From: Pleomorphochaeta sp.
Lineage (GTDB): Bacteria; Spirochaetota; Spirochaetia; Sphaerochaetales; Sphaerochaetaceae
Direction of reading: 5' to 3'
Length of the DNA stretch: 64,000 nt
Assembly (NCBI GenBank): GCA_028532815.1
Contig: JAQQAS010000003.1
Span: forward strand, 62,001 to 126,000
Under the pieces are notes generated by a model. That model saw only the letters and a program-made list of their open reading frames with translations, was not told the origin of the DNA and ran no database searches. The translations under genes were made by a program, and so were the position numbers. This document shows positions 7,697 through 15,940 of the stretch, piece after piece. How positions within the stretch are numbered: position 1 is the first letter of the stretch; every line of letters begins with the position of its first letter.

Positions 7697-9283
7697 TTAT
7701 CTTAATATCTCAATAGCTTTTCGCTCAATATCTAATCCATCATGATATCTTTTAAAGAATACATTAAACCCTTCTATATCTTTTTGATCAGCCATTATAG
7801 TTGATTTAGTAGAATTTATAAAAACCCTATTTTCTAAATAATCTTCTAAGTTTTCTTTACAGTTTACGAATGATGCTAATATTGCAATTCCCCAAGCTCC
7901 ACCTTCACCCGCACTAGTTAACACAGAAATAGGGGTATTTGTTGCAGCTGACATGATTTTTTGTCCTACTTCAGCAGTTTTAAATAAACCTCCATGACCA
8001 TTAATTTCATCAACTTTAACATTTTCTTTTTCAAATAAAATATTTAAACCCGTCCTTAGTGCACAAAGGGAAGTAAATAATTGAGATCTTATTAAATTTC
8101 CGACACTAAGTTCACTATTTGGTTTTCTCACAATTAACGGTCTACCTTCTTCAAAACCTGTAATATGCTCTCCACTCAAATAGCCATAAGATAATATTCC
8201 ATCACAAGAATCATCAGCCTTAAGAGCTTCAAATAATATAGCATCATATAACTGAGGTTTTGTTAACTTTCCACCAGTTAAATTCATAACTTCAGTAAAT
8301 AGTTTCATCCACTTATCTATCTCACCGCTGCAATTATTTGAATGAGCCATAGCAACAGGTAAACCTGAAGGAGTTGTGACTAAATCTAGTTTTTCATAAA
8401 GCTTAGAAAGTTCTTTTTCTAAGACAATCATTGCAAATACACTTGTTCCTGCAGATACATTACCTGTTCTTGCCTTAACTGAATTAGTAGCGACCATACC
8501 TGTTCCAGCATCTCCTTCAGCAGGACACAAAGGAATTTTAGAATTTAAATCTCCATCTTTATCTAATAATCTAGCACCCTTTTCACTTAAGTAACCTGCA
8601 ACTTCTCCAGCAACTAAAGGTTTTGGTAATATATCTTTTATATCCCAATTATAATTTTTAGATAATTCTCTGAATTTAGAGATCATATTTGGATTATAAT
8701 CTTTTATAGAACTATCGATTGGGAACATACCAGAAGCATCGCCAATACCAAGATTAAAGGATCCTGTTAATAAATAATGAACATAACCAGCTAAAGTATT
8801 AATTTTACAAATATCTTTAACATGTTCTTCATTATTTAAAATAGATTGATAGAGATGAGCAACACTCCATCTTTGAGGAATTGTATAATTAAATATATCA
8901 GTTAATTTTTTACTAGCCTCACCAGTAATATTATTTCTCCAAGTTCTAAAAGGAACTAAAAGGGAATCATTTTTATCAAAAGCTAAATATCCATGCATCA
9001 TAGCACTTATACCAATTGCTTTTAAATCTTTTAAAACAACCCTATATTTATCATAAATATCCTTCTTTAAATCCATATAACAAGAAGAAACACCTTCCAA
9101 TACCTGTTCAAGATCATAAGTCCAAATTCCATTTTTTAAAGAATTTTCCCAATCATATCCACCAGAAGCAATTGGGTTATTTTCACAGTCAATTAGTATT
9201 GCCTTAATTCTTGTTGAACCTAACTCTATTCCTAAAGAAGTTTTTCCATCAATTATGTCTTTTACAATAAATTCTTTATCCAT
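7697..9283 (-). CDS. FGGY-family carbohydrate kinase, probable L-ribulokinase of the non-AraB type
   Basis: The protein has 528 residues in two actin-like ATPase domains. The N-terminal phosphate loop is SLGIELGSTRIKAILID, the substrate region includes MMHGYLAF, and the C-terminal ATP site is GNVSAGTSVFAMIV followed by NGHGGLFKTAEVGQ. It lacks the typical AraB signatures, but sits beside araA and araD and shares their operator. I recall an FGGY kinase called AraK serving as ribulokinase in clostridia, and this gene fits that role: it would supply the otherwise missing L-ribulose to L-ribulose-5-phosphate step. Substrate specificity is inferred from context. An alternative is a kinase feeding the neighbouring transketolase pathway. 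Confidence 0.82.
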   Translation of the reverse strand: MDKEFIVKDIIDGKTSLGIELGSTRIKAILIDCENNPIASGGYDWENSLKNGIWTYDLEQVLEGVSSCYMDLKKDIYDKYRVVLKDLKAIGISAMMHGYLAFDKNDSLLVPFRTWRNNITGEASKKLTDIFNYTIPQRWSVAHLYQSILNNEEHVKDICKINTLAGYVHYLLTGSFNLGIGDASGMFPIDSSIKDYNPNMISKFRELSKNYNWDIKDILPKPLVAGEVAGYLSEKGARLLDKDGDLNSKIPLCPAEGDAGTGMVATNSVKARTGNVSAGTSVFAMIVLEKELSKLYEKLDLVTTPSGLPVAMAHSNNCSGEIDKWMKLFTEVMNLTGGKLTKPQLYDAILFEALKADDSCDGILSYGYLSGEHITGFEEGRPLIVRKPNSELSVGNLIRSQLFTSLCALRTGLNILFEKENVKVDEINGHGGLFKTAEVGQKIMSAATNTPISVLTSAGEGGAWGIAILASFVNCKENLEDYLENRVFINSTKSTIMADQKDIEGFNVFFKRYHDGLDIERKAIEILR

Positions 9284-9295
9284 TTTTTTTCCTTT

Positions 9296-9343
9296 GCGTG
9301 TTCGTTAACGCCTATAGTATACCACAACAATTTAAAATCGCAA
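9296..9343 (-). promoter_or_regulatory. Kinase promoter with second copy of the ara operator
   Basis: On the minus strand TTGCGA (9343-9338) and TATACT (9321-9316) have a 16-bp spacer. The operator GCGTGTTCGTTAACGC (9296-9311), read on the plus strand, follows the -10 directly. It agrees with the araA site at 14 of 16 bases; GCGT and ACGC arms flank a central CG. Confidence 0.75.
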
Positions 9344-9417
9344 TATAATTTAAAAAAATTATAACATGGCAAAGATGATAAAAAAAGAATAAATTTTTAT
9401 GATATAAAATGACAACT

Positions 9418-9446
9418 AAAAAAGCTAAGAGCAAAAAACTCTTAGC
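9418..9446 (-). terminator. Terminator of the transketolase operon
   Basis: GCTAAGAG (9424-9431) pairs with CTCTTAGC (9439-9446). On the minus strand the hairpin is followed by a run of six T (9423-9418). It lies 26 bases past the stop of the downstream transketolase gene. Confidence 0.75.
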
Positions 9447-9471
9447 TTAGAACTAAAATAAAATCTGAAAA

Positions 9472-10407
9472 TTACAACATTTTTTTACAAGTATCTACAA
9501 TATTTTCAACTGTAATACCGTTTTTAGCTAATAAATGTTCATAAGGTGCAGATTCACCAAATTGGTCTTGAATACCAATTCTTTTAAATTTGCATCCACC
9601 TGTTTCTGCAACTACTTCAGCAACAGCACTACCAAGTCCATTTATAATATTATGATCTTCTACGGTAACTATTGCTTTAGTTTCTTTAATTGCCTTTAAA
9701 ACAGCTTCTTTATCTAGAGGTTTTACAGTATGCATATCCAATAATTTTACTGATATCCCCTCTTTTTCTAATTGTTGAGTAGCTAAAACACCTTTAGATA
9801 AGATATCACCAGTACAAATAATTGTAACATCACTACCTTTGTTTAATTCAACTGCTTTACCAATTTCAAATTTATCATCGCTTTTATATATTGAAGGAAC
9901 AGCATCACGAGTAAAGCGAAGATATACAGGACCATCATATTTGGCAGCAGCTTTTACTAATTCAAAAGCAGATTCATAATCTGCAGGAGCTACAATTGTC
10001 ATGTTTGGAATAGTTCTAAATATTCCTATATCTTCAATTCCTTGGTGAGAGGCACCATCATTAGCTGGAGTAAATCCTCCATGAGAGCATGCAATTTTAA
10101 CATTTAATTGTGGATAGCATACTTCTTGTCTAATTTGTTCTAACATTCTCATTGAACCAAAGACAGCATAAGTTGTAACAAAAGGAATTTTACCAGTTGT
10201 TGCTAAACCTGCTCCAACACCTAGTGCATTTTGTTCAGCAATACCAACATTTACATGTTGATTTGGAAATTGTTGACTAAAAGGAACTGTTTTACAAGAT
10301 TTTCCGATATCACAATCAACAACATATATATTTGAATCATTTGCTGCTAATTCAAGCATTGCTTTACCATAAGCTTCACGAGTTGGTTTTCCATCTCTTA
10401 TTTGCAT
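9472..10407 (-). CDS. Transketolase, C-terminal subunit (pyrimidine-binding and C-terminal domains)
   Basis: With its upstream partner this 311-residue protein makes a split thiamine-diphosphate transketolase. It carries the pyrimidine-binding domain (NVGIAEQNALGVGAGLA, with the catalytic Glu that activates the cofactor; then FVTTYAVFGSMRMLEQIRQ) and the C-terminal regulatory domain (VEDHNIINGLGSAVAEV). The start overlaps the partner's stop by 10 bases, ensuring equal production. Split transketolases occur as pentose phosphate enzymes but also in dedicated pathways, for example the AptA/AptB apulose-4-phosphate enzyme. The GntR-type operator upstream and the sugar-acid genes around argue for a dedicated catabolic role here; this is inference. 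Confidence 0.93.
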   Translation of the reverse strand: MQIRDGKPTREAYGKAMLELAANDSNIYVVDCDIGKSCKTVPFSQQFPNQHVNVGIAEQNALGVGAGLATTGKIPFVTTYAVFGSMRMLEQIRQEVCYPQLNVKIACSHGGFTPANDGASHQGIEDIGIFRTIPNMTIVAPADYESAFELVKAAAKYDGPVYLRFTRDAVPSIYKSDDKFEIGKAVELNKGSDVTIICTGDILSKGVLATQQLEKEGISVKLLDMHTVKPLDKEAVLKAIKETKAIVTVEDHNIINGLGSAVAEVVAETGGCKFKRIGIQDQFGESAPYEHLLAKNGITVENIVDTCKKML

Positions 10408-11240
10408 ACCAAGCCTCCTTTTACTTCTTTTATTGCTATTTCATACTCTTCATCATTTGGAGCCACACCATGCCAAGCAACAACATCTTCCATGAAAGAA
10501 ACACCTCTACCTTTTGTAGTGTGTGCAACAATTGCAAAAGGTTTGTTAGTTTTTGTGTCTCTAATTTTATCAAAAGCATCTGTTATTTCTTCCATTTTGT
10601 GTCCATCAATTTCTAAGGTTTCACAACCAAATGCTTCAAATTTCTTAACCATGTCTCTAGAAGGCATTACAACATCACAAATATTGTCGTTTTGTAATCT
10701 GTTTTGATCTAAAATAATTACTAAATTATTTAATTCATATTTGCTAGCTGTTTCAATAGCTTCCCAAATTTGACCTTCGTTACTTTCCCCATCGCCAACT
10801 ACACAGAAAACTCTGTAGTCTTTATTATCTCTTTTAGCTGCTAAAGCCATACCCACTGCAACAGATAATCCTTGTCCCAAAGAACCTGTTGAAATATCAA
10901 TACCTGGGCATCTCTTCATATCTGGATGACCTTGTAGAATAGATCCTTCCTTTCTTAAAGTATGAATCTCTTCATATGGGAAATATTCTTTTAATGCCAA
11001 ACAAGAATATAACACAGGACAAGCATGTCCTTTTGATAATACGAATCTGTCGCGATCTTCCCATTTTGGATCATTAGCTCTTATATTTAATTCATCGAAA
11101 TATAAAGCTGCTAAAATATCAGCAGAAGAGAGAGATCCTCCTGGGTGTCCAGATTTTGCTTCATGAATCATAGTTAGAATCGTTGTTCTAACTTCTATAG
11201 CTTTTTCCTTGAGAAATTCAACTGAATTATTTTGTCTCAT
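10398..11240 (-). CDS. Transketolase, N-terminal subunit (thiamine-diphosphate-binding)
   Basis: This 280-residue subunit carries the pyrophosphate-binding half of transketolase. The GDGESNEGQIWEAIETA motif (GDG followed by a metal-ligand Asn) binds Mg and thiamine diphosphate. Substrate-pocket features are SGHPGGSLSSADIL near the start, LSKGHACPVLY, and STGSLGQGLSVAVGMA. It is translationally coupled to the C-terminal subunit downstream. The start is preceded by AAGGAGG. It is the first gene of its operon, divergent from a D-2-hydroxyacid dehydrogenase, and a TGTATACA site lies in the shared promoter region. Confidence 0.93.
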   Translation of the reverse strand: MRQNNSVEFLKEKAIEVRTTILTMIHEAKSGHPGGSLSSADILAALYFDELNIRANDPKWEDRDRFVLSKGHACPVLYSCLALKEYFPYEEIHTLRKEGSILQGHPDMKRCPGIDISTGSLGQGLSVAVGMALAAKRDNKDYRVFCVVGDGESNEGQIWEAIETASKYELNNLVIILDQNRLQNDNICDVVMPSRDMVKKFEAFGCETLEIDGHKMEEITDAFDKIRDTKTNKPFAIVAHTTKGRGVSFMEDVVAWHGVAPNDEEYEIAIKEVKGGLVCK

Positions 11241-11328
11241 GGGCTAGCCTCCTTAAAAAGAATACAAAGTTTTAATTTTTTATCTTAAAATACTATATCA
11301 TACAATAATTATCCTGTCATTAAAAAAA

Positions 11329-11342
11329 TTCTGTATACAAGA
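11329..11342. promoter_or_regulatory. Candidate GntR/FCD operator between transketolase and hydroxyacid dehydrogenase genes
   Basis: TTCTGTATACAAGA contains the 8-bp palindrome TGTATACA (11332-11339). It lies in the divergent promoter region, 89 bases from the transketolase start and 72 from the dehydrogenase start. Closely related sites occur at 14310 and 15897. Confidence 0.6.
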
Positions 11343-11413
11343 TTTTTTTTCTTGACTTTTTATTTTTATCCTATACACTAAGTATATGTACTATATATAA
11401 GAGGTAAAAAGAT

Positions 11414-12373
11414 ATGAAAATTGTTGTATTAGATGGGTATACACTTAACCCTGGAGACTTAAATTGGTCTGCTTTAGAAGCTTTAGGGGAAACTGTAATT
11501 TACGATAGAACAAGCAAAGAAGATATAATTAGTAGAATTGGTGATGCATCTGTTATTTTAACAAACAAAACACCACTCACTGACGAAATATTTGAAGCTT
11601 GTAAGAATATCAAGTATGTTGGCGTTTTAGCAACAGGTTATAATGTTGTAGATGTAAAAAGTGCAAAAGAGCATGGAGTAATAGTTACCAATATTCCAAC
11701 TTATGGAACTACGGCTGTAGCTCAATTTGTTTTTGCATTACTACTAGAATTATGCCATAGAGTTGGACACCACAGTGATAGAGTTGCTCAAGGAGCTTGG
11801 GCTAGTTCAAAAGATTTTTGTTTCTGGGATTATCCACTAGTAGAACTTTATGGAAAAACTATTGGAATTATCGGATTCGGTAGAATTGGGCATCAAACTA
11901 GTCTAGTTGCAAGAGGATTTGGAATGAATGTTTTAGCTTTTGATTCCTATGTAAATAAAGAATGGGAAAAAGAAGGTGTAAAATATGTTTCTTTAGATAC
12001 TTTGTTAGAAGAAAGTGATGTTATATCTCTACACTGTCCTCTATTCCCTGAGACAGAAAAAATAATTAATGCAAAATCATTAGCAAAAGCAAAAGATGGT
12101 GTAAAAATTATAAATACTTCACGTGGTCCTTTGATTGATGAAGATGCACTTTATCAAGCACTTGAAAGCGGGAAAGTCAGCGGTGCTGCAATGGATGTTT
12201 TAACAGTTGAACCTCCAAAAGGTCATAACAGACTTTCAACTCATCCCAATTGCATTGTAACCCCTCATATCGCATGGGCTCCAAAAGAAAGTCGTTTGAG
12301 ACTATTAAATATTGCAATTGAAAACATTAAGCAATTCATTAACAATACTCCTGTTAATGTTGTAAATAAATAA
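11414..12373 (+). CDS. D-2-hydroxyacid dehydrogenase, glycerate dehydrogenase/hydroxypyruvate reductase-like
   Basis: This NAD(P)-dependent oxidoreductase of 319 residues has the split catalytic domain of the family around a Rossmann fold. The dinucleotide loop is GIIGFGRIGHQTS (about residues 153-165). The catalytic Arg is in INTSRGPLIDEDAL, the Glu in DVLTVEPPKGHN, and the His in TPHIAWAPKESR. The N-terminus DGYTLNPGDLNW is close to the HprA-like glycerate dehydrogenase group, so interconversion of hydroxypyruvate and D-glycerate is the likely reaction. It is divergent from the split transketolase and shares its operator. Hydroxypyruvate is also a ketol donor for transketolase, which may link them. 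Confidence 0.9.
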   Translation: MKIVVLDGYTLNPGDLNWSALEALGETVIYDRTSKEDIISRIGDASVILTNKTPLTDEIFEACKNIKYVGVLATGYNVVDVKSAKEHGVIVTNIPTYGTTAVAQFVFALLLELCHRVGHHSDRVAQGAWASSKDFCFWDYPLVELYGKTIGIIGFGRIGHQTSLVARGFGMNVLAFDSYVNKEWEKEGVKYVSLDTLLEESDVISLHCPLFPETEKIINAKSLAKAKDGVKIINTSRGPLIDEDALYQALESGKVSGAAMDVLTVEPPKGHNRLSTHPNCIVTPHIAWAPKESRLRLLNIAIENIKQFINNTPVNVVNK

Positions 12374-12394
12374 GCAATTAGCTTATAAATTAAT

Positions 12395-12429
12395 ACCAAG
12401 TTATTTTAATGAATAATTTGGTTTTTTTT
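12395..12429 (+). terminator. Terminator after the hydroxyacid dehydrogenase gene
   Basis: ACCAAGTTAT (12395-12404) pairs with ATAATTTGGT (12413-12422) with one G-T wobble. It is followed by eight T on the plus strand. Confidence 0.75.
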
Positions 12430-12433
12430 AAAC

Positions 12434-12462
12434 TAAAAAAAGCTCTGCACTTGCAGAGCTTT
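12434..12462 (-). terminator. Terminator of the isomerase/epimerase operon
   Basis: AAAGCTCTGC (12439-12448) pairs perfectly with GCAGAGCTTT (12453-12462) around a 4-base loop. On the minus strand a run of seven T follows. It sits back to back with the plus-strand terminator for the convergent gene. Confidence 0.8.
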
Positions 12463-12484
12463 AACTATGTTATTAAATATAATT

Positions 12485-13441
12485 TTATTTGAACATATGT
12501 TCTTCAACAAATTTCCAAACATCCATATATTCTTTACTCTTAACAACTTCATCAAAACCATCTTTCTTCATTTGCTCGACGATTTTTACCATTTTTTCAG
12601 TGAAGCGATTATTTGTTTCAAATACCTTTTTAATATCCCATCTTGTTGGAGAGGTATCACTTGTTAAGTAATCACTATAACCATACTTCATCAAATAATA
12701 AACAAACTCTAAAGTTTCAATTGGATGTTTTGATCCACAGAAATAATCCCAATCCCACAAAGCATCATTATCATTAATATGAACATAGAAAGGAATATTA
12801 CAAGCATGTAAAATAGAAATTTCTTCAGCAGGATTATTATTACCATAAGTTGAATGTCCGAAATCTATTGTAACACCTAAACCCTTTTTATCAATTTCTT
12901 TAATTAATAGAATAGTTTTAGCAGCGTTATCTAAAAAACAAGTCCCACGAATTTCACTTGGTTTATATTCAATAAATAAACAAATTTCACTCTTATAATC
13001 TGCAGCTTCAGAAAAAGTTTCTTTTAATCTATTCCAATTCTCTTCATAATCAGCTTGGAAAGCAAATTCATAACCATCACCTAAAGGACAACAAGTTACT
13101 TTATCTGCTCCAACTGCCTGAGCAAAATCTTTTGCATCTTTTATAAATTGAACAGCTTTAGCTCTAACGGATGGATCTTCACTAGTTAGCCCTCCATTAA
13201 CAAATTCAGGTTCAGCTTTAACATTAACGTTAATTGCAGCAATTCCTAAATTATACTTTTTCATTAAAGCTTTAGTCTCCTCAGCGTTATTAACTTCATA
13301 AGGGAACACACATTCAAGAGCTTCAATTCCTTCAATCTGACTTGCTATCTCAAATTTTTCAGCAAGAGTTTTTGGTTGGTTATACTCATTAAATCTATCT
13401 TTAGATTTACCTAAAAATGAGGAAATTACAGAATATTTCAT
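12485..13441 (-). CDS. Sugar phosphate isomerase/epimerase family protein (xylose isomerase-like TIM barrel)
   Basis: This 318-residue protein belongs to the AP-endonuclease-2-like TIM-barrel superfamily. Metal-site segments are visible: CLFIEYKPSEIRG (Glu on strand 5), VTIDFGHSTYG (Asp-His), FYVHINDND (His-Asn-Asp) and LTSDTSPTRWD near the C-terminus. These indicate a divalent-metal sugar isomerase or epimerase. The exact substrate is not readable. It follows a second member of the same superfamily by 9 bases in one operon, downstream of a candidate GntR operator, and is convergent with the hydroxyacid dehydrogenase gene. Known relatives include D-tagatose 3-epimerase, rhamnose isomerase-like enzymes and D-apiose isomerase. 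Confidence 0.85.
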   Translation of the reverse strand: MKYSVISSFLGKSKDRFNEYNQPKTLAEKFEIASQIEGIEALECVFPYEVNNAEETKALMKKYNLGIAAINVNVKAEPEFVNGGLTSEDPSVRAKAVQFIKDAKDFAQAVGADKVTCCPLGDGYEFAFQADYEENWNRLKETFSEAADYKSEICLFIEYKPSEIRGTCFLDNAAKTILLIKEIDKKGLGVTIDFGHSTYGNNNPAEEISILHACNIPFYVHINDNDALWDWDYFCGSKHPIETLEFVYYLMKYGYSDYLTSDTSPTRWDIKKVFETNNRFTEKMVKIVEQMKKDGFDEVVKSKEYMDVWKFVEEHMFK

Positions 13442-13450
13442 TTTTTTCTC

Positions 13451-14290
13451 CTAATTACCAATGTTATTATTTCTTAAATAGCTTACCCCTATTGAGTAAT
13501 CCATCATTACATTTTCTTTATTACTACTTATTTCTAAATCATAGCTCCCCTTATATCCTGATAAGATTAAAGCTTGATTTAAAGTTTTAAAATCAATATC
13601 TCCTTTACCTAAACTTAGGGATAAATTTTCTTTACCAAAATTATCTTTTAAATGTGTTGAATAAATCTTCCCATTCAATTTAGAGGGCAATAATGATAAA
13701 ATTTCTCCACTACAATATGCATGACCTGTATCTAAGTTATACCCAAGATTGTCCGCATTAGTATCTTCAATTAACTTTAGTAAACCATCACTACCACCAA
13801 TAATTGATCCAGGTAAAATTTCTAAAGCTAAGTTAAAATCATATTCTTTAGCTTTTTGAGCAAAAGTTTTAAAGATGTGTACAACTCTTTCCCAAATTAT
13901 TGAAAACTCTTCTTTTTCAATATCCTTATTTTCAAATCTAGAAATAGGAATGATAATCGTCTTCACTTCTAAAAAATTAGCTTTTACAAGTGCACATACC
14001 TTAGCAAAATCTTCAAAACAAGACTCATCAAATAAAGAGTCAAAACTTTCAGTGACATGAATTAAAAAATGTGCAACAAAAATATTCATCTTTAAATTAA
14101 GAGATTTTGAAATAGAAGCTAATTTATAGCTTTTGTCTTTCCACTCTTCTATTCTCTTCTTTTGATAAATCTCTCCTTGAAAGCTTTCAACTCCCAATTT
14201 TTTTAAACTACTTAAACCATCTATATAATCGTCTATACTGAAATCAGTAGTATATTTGGAAAAGAAAAAGGATGGAGAAACACCTATCAT
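13451..14290 (-). CDS. Sugar phosphate isomerase/epimerase family protein (TIM barrel)
   Basis: A second AP-endonuclease-2-like TIM barrel of 279 residues, first gene of the operon. The metal-site pattern reads LALEILPGSIIGG (Glu), GYNLDTGHAYCSG (Asp-His), IYSTHLKDNFGKEN (His) and SYDLEISSNKENV (Glu). This is closer to hydroxypyruvate isomerase, 3-keto-acid decarboxylase and epimerase types than to the neighbouring 318-residue paralogue. Substrate unknown. The N-terminus MIGVSPSFFFSKYTTDFS has no signal peptide, so it is cytoplasmic. It is divergent from two GntR regulators and probably controlled by them through the site at 14308-14325. Confidence 0.83.
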   Translation of the reverse strand: MIGVSPSFFFSKYTTDFSIDDYIDGLSSLKKLGVESFQGEIYQKKRIEEWKDKSYKLASISKSLNLKMNIFVAHFLIHVTESFDSLFDESCFEDFAKVCALVKANFLEVKTIIIPISRFENKDIEKEEFSIIWERVVHIFKTFAQKAKEYDFNLALEILPGSIIGGSDGLLKLIEDTNADNLGYNLDTGHAYCSGEILSLLPSKLNGKIYSTHLKDNFGKENLSLSLGKGDIDFKTLNQALILSGYKGSYDLEISSNKENVMMDYSIGVSYLRNNNIGN

Positions 14291-14307
14291 ATTAACCTCT
14301 TATTAAA

Positions 14308-14325
14308 AATTCTGTATTCAAAATT
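14308..14325. promoter_or_regulatory. Candidate GntR/FCD operator, second copy
   Basis: ATTCTGTATTCAAAATTT carries TGTATTCA, one base different from the site at 11332-11339. It lies 18 bases upstream of the first TIM-barrel gene in the divergent promoter region shared with the GntR genes. A weaker relative, AAATACAAGA, lies at 14422-14431, just before the first GntR gene. Confidence 0.55.
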
Positions 14326-14438
14326 TAATTTATCATAAAATGGAATTAGTAGTCTGTCAACAAAAAATTTATTATTTTCTTTAATTATTTTAATTGGTAT
14401 GATAATATAAATTAAAATTTTAAATACAAGAGAAAACA

Positions 14439-15095
14439 ATGTTGAACGATAATAGTATTATAATATTTGATGATTTAGGCACCAAAGCGTATAAAAAATT
14501 AAAAGAAATGATAATTTCAGGACAATTAAAACCAGGTCAAAAGTTAAACCAAGTTAAGCTCGCTGAGAAACTTGGAATAAGCAGAACACCTTTACTTCAA
14601 GCAATGAATAGATTAACTAGTGAACAGTTAACTGAAACAATTCCTAGACGAGGGACTAGAGTTAGAAAATTTACAAATGAAGATTTATTATCCATTTTTG
14701 AAATAAGGGGCCGATTAGAACCCTATATATGTGAATTAGCTGCAAGATCAATAAATGAAGAACAAATTCTTCTCTTACAAGAAAATATAGCAGAGATGTC
14801 TAAAGCTATTGAAAATAATGATGAGGCTATATTTAAAACACTTGATAATGAATTCCATTCTATAATCATTGAAGGATCAAACAATTCCTTCATCGCTGAA
14901 GTTTTACAAAAATATGTGCCCTTAATGCATGCAGTAAATCTATTAAAACCAATGGAGAAATCTCTTCAGGATCATAAAAACATAGTAGAGTCATTAATTG
15001 AAAAAGATGGATTAGGTGCTTCTCAACTAATGCATTATCATATTTATGGATCCACTAAGAACAAACTATTACAAATTCTAAGCCAAAGGGGTTAA
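14439..15095 (+). CDS. GntR-family regulator with FCD domain (first of tandem pair)
   Basis: Residues 10-75 form the GntR winged helix: AYKKLKEMIISGQLKPGQKL, then QVKLAEKLGISRTPLLQAM and a RRGTRVRKF wing. Residues 85-215 form the helical FCD effector domain of the FadR subfamily. The metal- or ligand-binding His pattern shows in EFHSIII, DHKNIVES and QLMHYHI. The protein is 218 residues, normal for the group. The next gene encodes a second FCD regulator one base downstream. Sugar acids and related carboxylates are usual effectors of FCD proteins, which fits the neighbouring TctCBA transporter. I infer binding to the TGTATACA-type sites around it. Confidence 0.9.
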   Translation: MLNDNSIIIFDDLGTKAYKKLKEMIISGQLKPGQKLNQVKLAEKLGISRTPLLQAMNRLTSEQLTETIPRRGTRVRKFTNEDLLSIFEIRGRLEPYICELAARSINEEQILLLQENIAEMSKAIENNDEAIFKTLDNEFHSIIIEGSNNSFIAEVLQKYVPLMHAVNLLKPMEKSLQDHKNIVESLIEKDGLGASQLMHYHIYGSTKNKLLQILSQRG

Positions 15096-15096
15096 C

Positions 15097-15747
15097 ATGG
15101 AAACTAAGTTGGAAAACAAATCAGTTAAAGATTATATATATGACAGGATTAAAGAGTTATTAGAAAATAATGAATTTGTTGTAGGAGAAAAAATTAACAA
15201 AAATGATTTAGCATCAAGATTCAATATCAGCTTAACTCCAATTAACGACGCTTTAAACAGATTAGTTGGAGAAAATTATCTAGTTCAATATCCTAGAAAA
15301 GGATTTTTTGTTAAAGAATTTAGCCCAAAAGAACTTTGTGATTTGTTTGAAATCAGAGCTGGATTAGAAGGCATTGCTGTAAGGTTATGCTGCGAGAGAG
15401 CAAATGAAGAAGAAATTAACGAACTAATTCATAGTTTTGATATGTTTGAAAATGGAATAACTGCAGATATGATTAAAACCTATACTACAATAGATAAAAA
15501 TTTTCATAAAAGAATTATCTTTCTTGCCAAAAACCCTCTTATTTCTCAAGTTAGAAATTCTTTAGGCTTTTTAAGTAGAACTTATCAAAAAGGATTAGTA
15601 AAACCAATGGAAATTTCTCTAAGTGAACACCATGAAATTATTAATGCCTTAAAGAAGAGGGATGGAAAACTTGCCCAAATAGCTATGGAAACTCATCTCC
15701 TAGGCTCTAGAGATAGGATTTTAAAAACCTTAGAAGAAAAAAAATAA
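15097..15747 (+). CDS. GntR-family regulator with FCD domain (second of tandem pair)
   Basis: This 216-residue protein has the same architecture as its upstream neighbour: GntR helix-turn-helix (YIYDRIKELLENNEFVVGEK, LASRFNISLTPINDALNRL) and FCD domain (DKNFHKRIIFLA, EHHEIINALKKRDG, AMETHLLGS). The two share the fold but look diverged along their whole length, including the recognition helix, so they may bind different effectors or form a heteromer. The start follows the preceding stop by one base (TAACATG), so they are co-translated. A strong terminator follows. Confidence 0.9.
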   Translation: METKLENKSVKDYIYDRIKELLENNEFVVGEKINKNDLASRFNISLTPINDALNRLVGENYLVQYPRKGFFVKEFSPKELCDLFEIRAGLEGIAVRLCCERANEEEINELIHSFDMFENGITADMIKTYTTIDKNFHKRIIFLAKNPLISQVRNSLGFLSRTYQKGLVKPMEISLSEHHEIINALKKRDGKLAQIAMETHLLGSRDRILKTLEEKK

Positions 15748-15770
15748 TATTGATTTTAAACTAAAATGAC

Positions 15771-15797
15771 AGGGGGGAGCTCCCCCTATTTTTTTTA
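15771..15797 (+). terminator. Strong terminator after the gntR pair
   Basis: GGGGGAGCTCCCCC (15773-15786) is a perfect GC-only palindrome in very AT-rich DNA, followed by TATTTTTTTT. It isolates the regulators from the tctCBA operon. Confidence 0.9.
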
Positions 15798-15865
15798 TTT
15801 TTGTTTTTTACATACAAAAATCATTTTAATTATTAAAAGAAAATGAAAAATAATGAAAAAAAAAC

Positions 15866-15910
15866 TTGACAATTCAAGAATCCTATTAATAAGATATTGT
15901 ATACAAAATT
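15866..15910 (+). promoter_or_regulatory. tctCBA promoter with TTGTATACAA operator
   Basis: TTGACA (15866-15871) and TAAGAT (15890-15895) have an 18-bp spacer. The perfect palindrome TTGTATACAA (15897-15906) lies directly downstream of the -10, over the expected start site. It is the best-conserved copy of the site also seen at 11329 and 14308. Confidence 0.7.
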
Positions 15911-15940
15911 GAAAAATAATAAAAATCAAAGGAGATTGTT

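Noticed and set aside
7697-9283. Assignment as classical AraB
   Set aside because: The sequence lacks the AraB-type signature pattern and is better placed among other FGGY kinases; the ribulokinase role rests on context only.
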